From NCBI GenBank assembly GCA_964458665.1, contig CAYWOO010000145.1:1-60187 (forward strand): DNA of 60,187 nt, read 5' to 3'. The position numbers were made by a program, and so were the translations under genes. Below are positions 35,039-43,366 of the stretch, one piece after another. The stretch comes from JANXYW01 sp964458665 (GTDB lineage: Bacteria; Chloroflexota; Dehalococcoidia; DSTF01; JACRBR01). The first letter of the stretch is position 1, and every line of letters starts with the position of its first letter. Under the pieces are notes generated by a model that had not been told where the DNA came from, did not search any database, and saw only the letters and a list, made by a program, of their open reading frames with translations.

Positions 35039-35461
35039 GTGGCATCGATATTCGTCGACACCGGGTATCACGTTGCGCTGATTGATACACGCGACCACCT
35101 TCACGCAGTTGCGGTGGCTCGCGGAGAGGCTCTCCGGCATAGTGGCGCGGCGTTCGTCACGACGGAACCCGTGTTGGTCGAATTCCTCACATATCTCTCG
35201 GGCGGAGGCGACCACGTTCGCCGGGCTGCCGTACAGTACGTCGAAGACCTGAGCGGCTCCTCCGAATTCACGATTGTGCCGCACAGCAGTACTCTCTTTC
35301 GTACAGGCCTCGATCTCTATCGCGCGCGGCCGGACAAGAGCTACAGCATGACGGACTGCATGTCGATGGTCGTGTGCCGGGAGCGCGCCATCGTTGACGT
35401 GCTGACGTATGATCGCGATTTCGAGCAGGAGGGCTTCGTGGCGATGCTGCGGGGCGCGTGA
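35039..35461 (+). CDS. PIN domain toxin (COG2402 type), copy B
   Basis: 140 residues starting with GTG directly after the antitoxin TAG. The PIN acids are Asp7 (FVDT), Glu48 (VLVEFLT), Asp106 (YSMTDCMSM), Asp125 and Asp127 (TYDRDF), then EQEGF. All catalytic positions are intact, so an active RNase is expected. It is followed after 15 bp by an O-methyltransferase on the same strand. It is clearly related to the toxins at 3705 and 47238. Confidence 0.88.
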   Translation: MASIFVDTGYHVALIDTRDHLHAVAVARGEALRHSGAAFVTTEPVLVEFLTYLSGGGDHVRRAAVQYVEDLSGSSEFTIVPHSSTLFRTGLDLYRARPDKSYSMTDCMSMVVCRERAIVDVLTYDRDFEQEGFVAMLRGA

Positions 35462-35476
35462 CCGGGAGGCGAGATC

Positions 35477-36118
35477 ATGGCGCTAGCGCTCGTGCCGGAT
35501 GAGATCGATGCGTACGCGTCTGCACACACAACGGCAGTATCGCCGTTGCTGCAGGAGCTGGCCGCAGCGACGCAGGAGCGGTTCGGCGAGCGCGCGGGGA
35601 TGCTTTCCGGCCAGGTGCCGGGGACGCTGTTGCAGATGCTGATCTTCGCCTCGGGCGCGAAACGCGTGCTGGAGATCGGCATGTTCACCGGGTACAGCGC
35701 GCAGATGATGGCGGCGGCGCTGCCCGATGATGGCCGCGTGACGACATGCGATGTCGACCCGAAGGCGATCGCGACGGCGAAGGAGTTCTTCGCGCGCAGC
35801 TCCGTCGGCCACAAGATCGAGGTGCGTGAGGGACCGGCGCTCGAGACGATGAAGTCGCTGGAGCCCGGCTTTGGCCTCATCTTCATCGATGCCGACAAGG
35901 GCAACTACATCAACTACTACGAGGCCGCGCTACCGCTGCTTGCGCCGCGTGGCATCATCGCCGTCGACAACGTGCTGTGGAGCGGCCGCGTCCTCGATCC
36001 GCAAGACGACGACAGCCACGCGATGGTCGCCTTCAACCACCACGTGCGCGATGATCCGCGCGTCGAGCAGGTGATGCTGACGGTGCGCGACGGGATCACG
36101 CTGATCCGGCGCGTGTAG
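35477..36118 (+). CDS. O-methyltransferase (family 3, catechol-O-methyltransferase-like)
   Basis: 213 residues, preceded by GGGAGGCGAG. SAM-binding motif I is VLEIGMFTGYSAQMMA; the metal-binding Asp is in FIDADKGNYINYYE; and DNVLWSGRVLDP is the conserved second metal and substrate region. These are small Mg2+-dependent class I methyltransferases of phenolic substrates (PF01596). It may be co-transcribed with the TA cassette just upstream. Confidence 0.92.
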   Translation: MALALVPDEIDAYASAHTTAVSPLLQELAAATQERFGERAGMLSGQVPGTLLQMLIFASGAKRVLEIGMFTGYSAQMMAAALPDDGRVTTCDVDPKAIATAKEFFARSSVGHKIEVREGPALETMKSLEPGFGLIFIDADKGNYINYYEAALPLLAPRGIIAVDNVLWSGRVLDPQDDDSHAMVAFNHHVRDDPRVEQVMLTVRDGITLIRRV

Positions 36119-36211
36119 CGCCACGGTTTCGCTGCATCCGCGCCACTCCGAGTGCCGCGAGCGCGGCGCAGCGTACGTGAATTCGGCTGCACGCTATCAG
36201 GGCGGTCGATC

Positions 36212-36583
36212 CTACTCGCCCGGCCCTCCACGCACGCACCATCGCTTTCCCGTCAACGTCACGGTTTTGGCCAGCGTAGTCGAGGTCTCGACTGCCGCCG
36301 TATCGACGGTGTAGGCATTGGCCGTGGTCACTGGATCCGTGGTGCGCGTCCAATACTCGCCCGTGATTCCGACGAAGGGATGGCCCGTCGGAAGCTCGCC
36401 GGTACTGGCAAACGTGTACAGGCTGAGTAGCTCCGCAAGCGTCGCTAGGCGCCACCCGAGATTGACGAACGACTGACCGTAACGTGCGCACAGATTCACA
36501 GCCGTCAGCCAGCTCGATGTCGACGCGTCCGGTGTCGTTTGCCATTGAAGTCCGGTCTCGCGATTCGGCCGTGTGCCGTCCAC
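36212..36583 (-). CDS. DUF1566 domain protein
   Basis: 123 residues from GTG 36583. RETGLQWQ, AVNLCARYG, GWRLATLAELLSLY, EYWTRTTD and CVRGG match the DUF1566 (Lcl C-terminal-like) fold, which binds ligands on surface or phage-tail proteins. The usual N-terminal secretion signal or fusion partner is absent, and an in-frame stop lies about ten codons upstream, so it may be a fragment. It lies just downstream of the portal gene in the prophage remnant. Confidence 0.68.
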   Translation of the reverse strand: MDGTRPNRETGLQWQTTPDASTSSWLTAVNLCARYGQSFVNLGWRLATLAELLSLYTFASTGELPTGHPFVGITGEYWTRTTDPVTTANAYTVDTAAVETSTTLAKTVTLTGKRWCVRGGPGE

Positions 36584-36655
36584 CGAAAATCCGCTCGGGA
36601 GCGCAATCCGTCAAGTTCCGAATATCTCCCGCTTCCCGTTTCCCGCCTCTCGCCG

Positions 36656-38080
36656 CTACCCGCTCCCCTCCAGCGCGCGCTCCTCCAGCCAGCGCCGGAA
36701 CTCCGCCTCCGGATCCTCCACGCCGAGATTGTCCGCGGCGCGGCGGCGGCTGTGGATGCCGGCCGTGATCAGCGCCTGTTCGTCGGCGACGAGGCGGCTG
36801 CGGTCGAGCGGGAGGACGCTGCCCCAGACGATGCGCGAGCGGTACGGCGCGTAGCTGGCGCCGTCCGAGGCGTACTGCTCGAGGATGCGCAGGATCATCT
36901 CGTTGCGCTTGCGGTAGGCGGCGCCGCGGATCAGCCGCTTGCGCGCGACCTTCTTCAGCAGCGGGTCCAGCTCGACGTTGAGCGCGATGCCCGAGAGGCC
37001 GGCGCGATTCTCGCCGAACGCCGTGCGCGGCGACTCGCCGAGGTCGTGAAGCGTGCGGTAGATGAGGTCGACGTAGTCCGCATGCAGCTTGACGCCGCCG
37101 CCTTGCAGCAGGTCGAGCAGGTAGGCGCGAGCGCGCTCCGGCAGCTCCCACACCGCGCCGGGCATGACGGCGATGTCGGCGGACTCCGTGACGTTCTCCA
37201 ACACGGCGATCGGGTTGCCGCTCAGCTCCAGGATCATCGAGAGCTGCGTCAGCGCGCGGTTCAGTTCGCGCACGGGCTCCTTGATCACGGGCAGGTCGCT
37301 GGCGCCCCAGAACTTCTTCGGCTCGCGGATGTTCGGGTAGATGACGAACGGGATGAACCCGTACGGATTGTCGCGCTGGTCGATGCGCGCGCCGTCCGCC
37401 CACAGCTCGAACTGGTCCGCCGTCCACACTTCGACGATCTCGACCTGCGCCTGCTGCGTACCTGTCAGCCGCCGTGCATTCTTCGGCTGCACGCTCGAAG
37501 AGTCGCCGCGGAGACCGTACATCGTGCGCGCGGACTCGGCATCAAGCGCGTAGCGGCTGGCGACGCGCCAGATGCGCGAGACATCGTCGCCGGCCCACCA
37601 GGCGAAGAGTCCTTGCACATCGGGCGCCGTGATGCGGACGCGGCGCTCGACGGCGTCCCACGTCACCTTGTACGCGCCATCGCCGAGGATTGCCGCGTCG
37701 ATCTCGGTATCAAAGTCGAGCTGGTCGAGCTGGTTCGCGTCGTACACCTGCGCCAACGCACGCTCCGTCGCCCGCGCACGACCGCTTGCTTCGGGCGAAT
37801 CGTCCGCGGCATCGACGGCGAAGTTCAGCCCGGAGATCAGGTACGACGTCGTCTTGTCGACGATCGCCTTCGCGTAGTTGAAGACGAGCCGGCGGTTCTT
37901 CTGGCGTGTCGTCGATGCCGGCCACTGGTCGCCGGCGTAGAACGCGAGGTTCTCACCGTACCGTCGCAGGCGGTCGGTGTCAGCGAGCGAAGCTGTTGAG
38001 GAAGGGTCGTGGTGTCGGGCATGGTGGGTTCTCCTTCTTCGTGCACACGGCAAGTCGTGCCGCATCGCACGCGGGCGCAA
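36656..38080 (-). pseudogene. phage portal protein, apparent frameshift near the N-terminus
   Basis: 474 residues are open. LADTDRLRRYGENLAFYAGD, RLVFNYAKAIVDKTTSYLIS, DLPVIKEPVRELNRALTQLS and ILRILEQYASDGASYAPYRS match SPP1-type (Gp6) portal proteins, which form the DNA entry ring. The only good start (ATG 38022 with AAGGAG) encodes MPDTTTLPQQLRSL and is in a different frame from the body. A one-base change within the first 20 codons must separate them. No ATG, GTG or TTG occurs in the body's frame between 38022 and the conserved part, although the frame is open upstream to 38080. This is either decay or an assembly error. Confidence 0.75.
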
Positions 38081-38092
38081 CTGGTTGCCCCC

Positions 38093-38530
38093 TTACAGCG
38101 ACGCGGTCGATCGGATCCCGTTTCCCGCATCCCGTTTCTTGCCTCCAACCTCCATGCCCGCGCGCTGCTCGCTCAGGATGCGGAAGATGCTACGCCGGGT
38201 GAGGCCGTACGTCCGCGCGAGTGCATTGATCGGCGCTCGATGGCGTTTGCGGAGGAGGGCGATCTCGCGGTCGCGCGCTTCCGTCAGCAGACGTCGGAGA
38301 CCGCCGGGCGGCGCATCGTAACGGCAGCGGGCGAGCGGGCACTGGAGGCAACTCGAGAAGAGGTCACAGCCGGTGTCCGGGTACGGCGCATTCTCGGGCA
38401 GCATGTCGCGACGTACGAGCGGCAGCGTTGGCGTCGCGGTGGCGCGCAGTCGCACGAGCGGATGCGGCCGCGCGATGCGGTGTGGGCGTTGCGGCGTGTC
38501 TTGTTCGTCCTCTCTTCGTAATGCGACCAT
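38093..38530 (-). CDS. Cys-cluster HTH protein of the prophage
   Basis: 145 residues from the ATG preceded by AAGGAGG. A Cys cluster (CDLFSSCLQCPLARCRYD) is followed by a helix-turn-helix, INALARTYGLTRRSIFRILS. The Cys spacing suggests zinc or Fe-S binding. It lies between the terminase and portal genes, and I infer a phage-type regulator or small terminase-like DNA-binding protein. The C-terminal tail after EQRAGMEVGG is made of an intergenic repeat (GGGAAACGGGATG words). Confidence 0.68.
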   Translation of the reverse strand: MVALRREDEQDTPQRPHRIARPHPLVRLRATATPTLPLVRRDMLPENAPYPDTGCDLFSSCLQCPLARCRYDAPPGGLRRLLTEARDREIALLRKRHRAPINALARTYGLTRRSIFRILSEQRAGMEVGGKKRDAGNGIRSTASL

Positions 38531-38637
38531 CGCGTTCCTCCTTCGCTCGCCTCTGGCTTTCGTTCGCTCTTCCAGCTCTCAGGTTCTGGCTTCGCCATCT
38601 CGCGGTTTGCTTTCCGTGTCTCGCCTCCAACATCGAG

Positions 38638-40191
38638 CTATTCCCGCACGCGGCCCGATGCTTTGCGCGGCGCTGCATCGCGCGAAGCGCGGACGGTCAG
38701 CGCTGCGCTGATGATGTAGTCGTCGTGGCCGTCGTTTGCATCGACGAAGAAGTTCATCGTGCGGTTGGCGCGAAACGTCGCCCGTGCTGCCTCCGTCTGG
38801 CGCTGGAACTCGCGATATTCGACAGAACCATCGCCGCGGTAGAGCTTGAGGCGGCCGCCATTGATCGCGCCGAGCAGGTCGAAGCCCATCTCCGACTTGC
38901 TGGCGGCCGTGAACTTGACTTGATCGACGCGCGCTTGGCCGAGCGCGACGGCGATCATGCGCGCGGCGGTCTCGCCGAGACCGGTGGCATCGACGGCGAC
39001 GCGGCGCACGCGCCACACGTCGCGCAGCAGATCGATCAAGCCGGGCAGGAGCGATTCGTGCGGCGCGCCGGTCCACGCGTAGTGCTGGACGATGTCGACG
39101 CGCGGCTCCCGCACGATCGCAGCGGCGTCCGGATAGACGAGGCGCGCGATCGTGAGCACGGTGCTGTCGTGTCGCGACGCGGCGGATCGATCAGGTGAGT
39201 CCGGAGTGGGAGCAAGGGGTTGCGCCCGTTCAACGTCGCCGCCGCCCGCCCCGTCAATTCCGGCACCAACCTTCCATCCAAGCCCCTCTCCCCTTGTGGG
39301 AGAGGGGTGGCCGAAGGCCGGGGAGAGGGCCTCGTCCGCACCCCCGGCTAGATCAAGGCCGGCGACGTACGCCTCGCCCGCTACGGGCTGCGACTGCCGA
39401 CCGTGCGTGCCACCGAGCAAGGCGCGCTGCGTGTGCGAGAACAGACGTCCGCCGCCGGGCACCGGTTTCAGGCAGTACTGTGTCAGGTACGTCGGGTGCG
39501 TCTCGCCGAGGCGTTGGCGTTCGCCCTCGACGTAGTCGGCGTAGGCCGGCACATAGCGCGCGATCGTCTGCCAGTCGTACGCGAAGTGGCGCCTGATGCC
39601 GTCGCGGCGCTCCGCCTCGAGGTTCGCCTGCTTCGCGCGTTCGAGCAGCGTCGTGTCGTCCCACGTCGTGCCGTAGTAGACGGTGGTGGCGTTCGTGGTC
39701 GCCGCCATCGGGCGGAACTCACGGTCGAACTTCTCCGGATCGACGTCCTGCGCCTCGTCGACTTCGAGCAACAGGCCGGCCGTGTGGCCGACGACGTTCG
39801 CGCCGGGTTCAGCCGAGAGGAAGATGACGCGCGCACGCCCGAGGAGGATCGTGTTCGTTTCTCTCCGCGAGCCGCGTGCGAGGCCGGCCTGCTCGATGCA
39901 GCGCCAGAGACGGCGCATGCTGAGGCGGAGCTGTGGCGCGAATGTCGGCGCGCACTTCACCGCATCGAGCGGGCGGTTGGCGAAGCGGCTCAGCAGCAGC
40001 AGCTCGATCTGCGCGGAAAGTTCATTCTTGCCGCCCTGCCGGGCGATCTCGATCGTGATCGTGTGGCCGATGCCGCCGTACACGGACGCCAGCACGGCGC
40101 GACCGGCCTCGCGCTGGTACGGCCGCAGCGGCGGAAGGCCGATCCGTGGCGGCGTTCGCTGCGTGACTCGCTCAACCGTGTCGTTCGTCAT
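38638..40191 (-). CDS. phage terminase large subunit with a repeat-derived insertion
   Basis: 517 residues. The ATPase half has IEIARQGGKNELSAQ (Walker A-like) and LLLEVDEAQDVD (Walker B). The nuclease half has AGLDLAGG and DSTVLTIARLVY, DATGLGETAARM, and a late Asp in DGHDDYIIS. Between AGLDLAGG and RHDSTVL lies about 45 residues of low-complexity peptide (SPAFGHPSPTRGEG and following) encoded by a palindromic intergenic repeat. The insertion keeps the frame but interrupts the nuclease site. Terminase cuts and pumps phage DNA. No capsid or tail genes follow, so this is a remnant. Confidence 0.88.
   Translation of the reverse strand: MTNDTVERVTQRTPPRIGLPPLRPYQREAGRAVLASVYGGIGHTITIEIARQGGKNELSAQIELLLLSRFANRPLDAVKCAPTFAPQLRLSMRRLWRCIEQAGLARGSRRETNTILLGRARVIFLSAEPGANVVGHTAGLLLEVDEAQDVDPEKFDREFRPMAATTNATTVYYGTTWDDTTLLERAKQANLEAERRDGIRRHFAYDWQTIARYVPAYADYVEGERQRLGETHPTYLTQYCLKPVPGGGRLFSHTQRALLGGTHGRQSQPVAGEAYVAGLDLAGGADEALSPAFGHPSPTRGEGLGWKVGAGIDGAGGGDVERAQPLAPTPDSPDRSAASRHDSTVLTIARLVYPDAAAIVREPRVDIVQHYAWTGAPHESLLPGLIDLLRDVWRVRRVAVDATGLGETAARMIAVALGQARVDQVKFTAASKSEMGFDLLGAINGGRLKLYRGDGSVEYREFQRQTEAARATFRANRTMNFFVDANDGHDDYIISAALTVRASRDAAPRKASGRVRE
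39283..39330. repeat. palindromic interspersed repeat inside the terminase gene
   Basis: CCCCTCTCCC and GGGAGAGGGG form a 10-bp stem with a 5-nt loop, followed by TGGCCGAAGGCCGGGG. The same palindrome with GGCCGAAGGCC occurs three times in the array at 49472-49880, in the same orientation. Here it is translated on the minus strand as part of the terminase. Confidence 0.82.
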
Positions 40192-40192
40192 C

Positions 40193-40459
40193 TCACGCCA
40201 CCAATCGCAGCACGAGTTGCGTTACGACAGCGCCGGCAACGACGAACAGCAGCCCGTTGATGCGGGCGCGCACCTCGGCGACATCGCGCTCGACCGTCCG
40301 GAGGCGTTCGGCGACGAGGACGCGGAACGCCGGCGCGCTCATCGCCTCGATCTCGCCAATCGCCTGCTCGGCGTCGTCCCCGGCACGGCGCCAGCGGAGG
40401 ATGAAACGGCGGACCGCGCCTTCCAGTTGTTTCGGAGGTTCGTTGTTGGCGGCGGTCAT
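40193..40459 (-). CDS. small protein with C-terminal membrane segment (holin-like)
   Basis: 88 residues from the ATG preceded by GGGAGAT. The middle is a charged helix (VLVAERLRTVERDVAEVRARI) and the last 20 residues a hydrophobic segment (LLFVVAGAVVTQLVLRLVA). The layout resembles phage holin or hemolysin XhlA-type proteins. It lies directly upstream of the terminase gene. Assignment by layout only. Confidence 0.55.
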   Translation of the reverse strand: MTAANNEPPKQLEGAVRRFILRWRRAGDDAEQAIGEIEAMSAPAFRVLVAERLRTVERDVAEVRARINGLLFVVAGAVVTQLVLRLVA

Positions 40460-40513
40460 GCGGTGATCTCCCGTTGTTGCTGCACTGCGCGTAGCGGACA
40501 CGCTGGCCCGCCG

Positions 40514-40828
40514 CTACGGTGCGAGTTGTTCGGTGAGCGCGTCTACCGTCGCGGCGAGCGCATTCGCGCGATCGTTCGTGCGTTTGCCGCCGATTCGATA
40601 GCGGATGGAAGCGGCCCTGGCGAGCGACTCGATGCTTCTCTGCAAGAGCACGCTGTCTTCGCTATGCGCGTCCAGGTGCTCTCGAAGTCGGATACGTAAG
40701 ATCGCTACTTCCTCATCGATGTCTTGCACGGCCAGCGCCTTGCGCAACGCCGCCTCGTCGACGACCTTCCCGTAGAACAGACGACGAGGCTCGCCGCGTG
40801 CGGCCGGTTCTTCATCGTGCTGCGTCAT
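40514..40828 (-). CDS. hypothetical prophage protein
   Basis: 104 residues, polar and helical (VVDEAALRKALAVQDIDEEV, ILRIRLREHLDAHSEDSVLL), with no recognised family. The ATG lies inside the end of the upstream gene (17-bp overlap), so the two are coupled. Size and place fit a terminase small-subunit-like or packaging accessory gene, but no HTH is seen. Confidence 0.5.
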   Translation of the reverse strand: MTQHDEEPAARGEPRRLFYGKVVDEAALRKALAVQDIDEEVAILRIRLREHLDAHSEDSVLLQRSIESLARAASIRYRIGGKRTNDRANALAATVDALTEQLAP

Positions 40829-41018
40829 CGGCGCCCTCCTCGTCGGAAATCAGCGCGAGGATGTCGTCGATGGCGCCGGGCGGAAGCGAGCGCGCGGCGG
40901 TGGCGAGTGCGTCGAGGAGCAGCAACGCGGCAAGCTCCCAGTTGTTGCGGCGGATAGCAATGGCGAGCGCGCTGTTGGCGGGCGCCTCGGCGTTGCGGCG
41001 TCTTGGTGTTCGCGTCAT
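40812..41018 (-). CDS. hypothetical prophage protein
   Basis: 68 residues with an Arg-rich start (MTRTPRRRN), then two hydrophobic helices (WELAALLLLDALATAARSL, IDDILALI). No family recognised. It overlaps both neighbours by a few bases, as is common in phage operons. Confidence 0.48.
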   Translation of the reverse strand: MTRTPRRRNAEAPANSALAIAIRRNNWELAALLLLDALATAARSLPPGAIDDILALISDEEGADDAAR

Positions 41019-41332
41019 CGTTGCGCCCTCCGGAGGATCAGCGCCGAGAGCAGCAGCGTGCCGGCAAGGAGGACTGCTCGGGATGCGAGCCAGGGCGCCG
41101 GAGCGAAAAACGGATCGGTCGGTCCGCCGAGGCGGTGCGATGTGTAGAGCGCCTGCGCGAATGCGGCCTGCGCTGCCACGCCTGCGTTAAGCGTGGCAAG
41201 CGTCACCGCGGCGAGGCGGCGTCCGCGCTGGGCGCCGTGCAGCCAGTGCTGCAGCAGCCATGCGGTGTTGAAGGCTCCGGCAACGGTGGTCGCGCCATCG
41301 ACTGCGAACGCGAGTGCGGCGGAGGTATCCAT
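41015..41332 (-). CDS. small membrane protein at the prophage edge
   Basis: 105 residues from ATG 41332. Two to three hydrophobic segments are seen (ALAFAVDGATTVAGAFNTAW, LAAVTLATLNAGVAAQAAFA, LASRAVLLAGTLLLSALIL). No family recognised. It is the first gene of the minus-strand prophage block and divergent from the patatin gene. Confidence 0.5.
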   Translation of the reverse strand: MDTSAALAFAVDGATTVAGAFNTAWLLQHWLHGAQRGRRLAAVTLATLNAGVAAQAAFAQALYTSHRLGGPTDPFFAPAPWLASRAVLLAGTLLLSALILRRAQR

Positions 41333-41479
41333 CTGGCCTTTCCACGTCGTGCAGGGCGGCGACCCCGCTGCTTGGCGCGGTGTGAGGAGCGGCATCGCCA
41401 CGGCGTTCCTTGTCGAAACGGCAGTGATAGATTCGAGTGGGTGCGAGCAGAATAGAACAGATGTTCGTATTCAGCAAGG

Positions 41480-43207
41480 ATGCGCCGTCACCCCCAGGCC
41501 GATGGATGTCGATACATGCACGTGGGAACGCGCGATCAGTGGGAGCCTCGGCCAGCGGGTCGAACGGCGTTGCGGCTCGCCGAGGGTTTGCGTCGCCGGA
41601 TGTCCATCGCCCGATTCGAGCCGGGCGAAACGATCGTGCGGCAGGGTGAGCCGACGCGCCGGCTCTTTCTCATCGCATCGGGCAGCGTGCTGGTGTTGCT
41701 GGGGAAGGGCGAGCAGGTGCAGCAGGTCGCGCGCCTGCAGCGTGGCGCCTGGATCGGCGAGACCGCGCTGCTGACAGGGAGCGCCTCGTCGACCACGGTG
41801 GTCGCCGAGAGCGACGTGCGCGTGCTGACCGTCAGCCACGAAGACTTTCTCGAGGCAGCGAAGACGGATCCGTCGGTGTTCCGCGAGATCGCGACGGAGC
41901 TGGCCGGACGCCTTCGTTCCAGTAACGACCTGCTTGAAGGCGGGCGCGCACACCGCACCGTGGCATTGCTTCATGACGAAGCGCACGGCGACGAGGCGGC
42001 AGCCGTCGTGCGCGCCTGCGAGCGGTGGTCGACCGAACCGTTCGTCGCCATCGGCGGTGGAAGCGCGCCACACTCGGTAGCGGATTATGCGGCTGACTCG
42101 ACGCGGCTTTCCGGCGTGCGGCGGCGGATCGAAGCCCGCGTGTTGGTGCGCATCGAGATGGACGGCGCCAGTGACGACGATCTGGCGGCGCTGCTACGGG
42201 CGCTCGGGGAGTTCGCGCCGCTGGTGATCCTCGCGGGGCGCGCGATTGCGCCTGCCGCGGCATCGCACGTGACAGAGACGATCTTGCTCGTGGCGAATGA
42301 CGCACCTGCGTCGGACCAGACGAGGGGACACGTCTCGAGGAACTCGTACCGCATCGGACGTGGATTCGATCCACACGCGGTGGCGCGGCGGATCTGCCGC
42401 CAGCGCATCGGGCTGGCGCTGGGAGGTGGCGCGGCGCGTGGGTTCGCGCATTTGGGCGTGCTACAAGCGCTGAACGAGGCAGCGATGCCGGTCGACGTGC
42501 TGGTCGGAGCCAGCATCGGCGCGGCCGTGGCGGCCGGCGTCGCGACGGGACAGCCACTGGACGTGCTGGGCGCCACGATCGAGTCGCTCGGGCGATGGGC
42601 GGTGGTGCCGCACATCCTGCCGGGACACAGCATCTTCACCGGTACATTTCTCGAGATGCAGCTGCGGCGGCGTTTCCCGCAGCGGCGCATCGAAGACCTC
42701 GGACGCTCACTCGGCATCGCGGCGGTGGATTTCGATACGGCAGAGGAGGTCGTCTTCACGTCGGGCGAGCTGCTGCCGGCGCTGATGGCGAGCATGGCGA
42801 TACCGGGCATCTACTCGCCAGTGCGCCACGGCGGACGGCTCCTCGTCGATGGCGCGCTGGTGTCGCCGGTGCCGGTGCGCGCGTGCCGCGACCTGGGCGC
42901 GGACATCGTCGTGTCGTCGCGGATCCGCGTGGAGGCGGACGCGCAGGCGGTGTCGCGCGCGGAGCGGAAGCGCCTGCCGTGGCTGCCGGAAACGATCTCG
43001 CAGGCGCTCGACATCATGCGCGACCATATCGCTTCGGAGAGCGTCGAGGGCGTCGATATCGCGATCGAAACGGCGATCCCGCGTCCGTGGGCGCGGCTGT
43101 TCGACTTCAGCCACCGCGCCGAAGTGCAGCGCGCCGGCTACGTGGCAGCGCGCGACGCGCTAGCGTCGGTGCGCACCGCGGTGCTGGGGCTCCGCCGCGC
43201 AGCCTAG
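41480..43207 (+). CDS. patatin-like phospholipase with N-terminal cyclic-nucleotide-binding domain
   Basis: 575 residues (start uncertain; ATG 41516 is also possible). Residues about 40-150 are a cNMP-binding barrel (FEPGETIVRQGE, LFLIASGSVLVLL, WIGETALLTG). Residues about 310-500 are a patatin domain with oxyanion loop LGGGAARGFAHLG, nucleophile GASIG (Ser about 345) and the second catalytic residue in DGALVSPVP. The order and length resemble neuropathy-target-esterase/RssA proteins. It probably hydrolyses phospholipids or lysophospholipids at the membrane under cNMP or related control. Confidence 0.9.
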   Translation: MRRHPQADGCRYMHVGTRDQWEPRPAGRTALRLAEGLRRRMSIARFEPGETIVRQGEPTRRLFLIASGSVLVLLGKGEQVQQVARLQRGAWIGETALLTGSASSTTVVAESDVRVLTVSHEDFLEAAKTDPSVFREIATELAGRLRSSNDLLEGGRAHRTVALLHDEAHGDEAAAVVRACERWSTEPFVAIGGGSAPHSVADYAADSTRLSGVRRRIEARVLVRIEMDGASDDDLAALLRALGEFAPLVILAGRAIAPAAASHVTETILLVANDAPASDQTRGHVSRNSYRIGRGFDPHAVARRICRQRIGLALGGGAARGFAHLGVLQALNEAAMPVDVLVGASIGAAVAAGVATGQPLDVLGATIESLGRWAVVPHILPGHSIFTGTFLEMQLRRRFPQRRIEDLGRSLGIAAVDFDTAEEVVFTSGELLPALMASMAIPGIYSPVRHGGRLLVDGALVSPVPVRACRDLGADIVVSSRIRVEADAQAVSRAERKRLPWLPETISQALDIMRDHIASESVEGVDIAIETAIPRPWARLFDFSHRAEVQRAGYVAARDALASVRTAVLGLRRAA

Positions 43208-43366
43208 GCCCGGCCCGAGGATGGACGGTGGACGATAGACGATGGATCGCTCGTCTGGTGTCACTTCGCGGTGCCAGTCACATTTCACCTTCCTGATCCA
43301 TCGTCGGCCGCCCGGGCTTGCGCTACTCTGCCGGGGTCGAACGCAGCGCACGTGAGTGGAGGCCGC

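Noticed and set aside
36539..37999. Long plus-strand ORF opposite the portal gene
   Set aside because: It is the antisense shadow of a GC-rich gene; the minus strand encodes recognisable portal protein sequence.
36212..41332. Gene transfer agent cluster
   Set aside because: Only portal and terminase are present; capsid, protease and tail genes are missing and the portal frame is broken, so a remnant prophage is the simpler reading.
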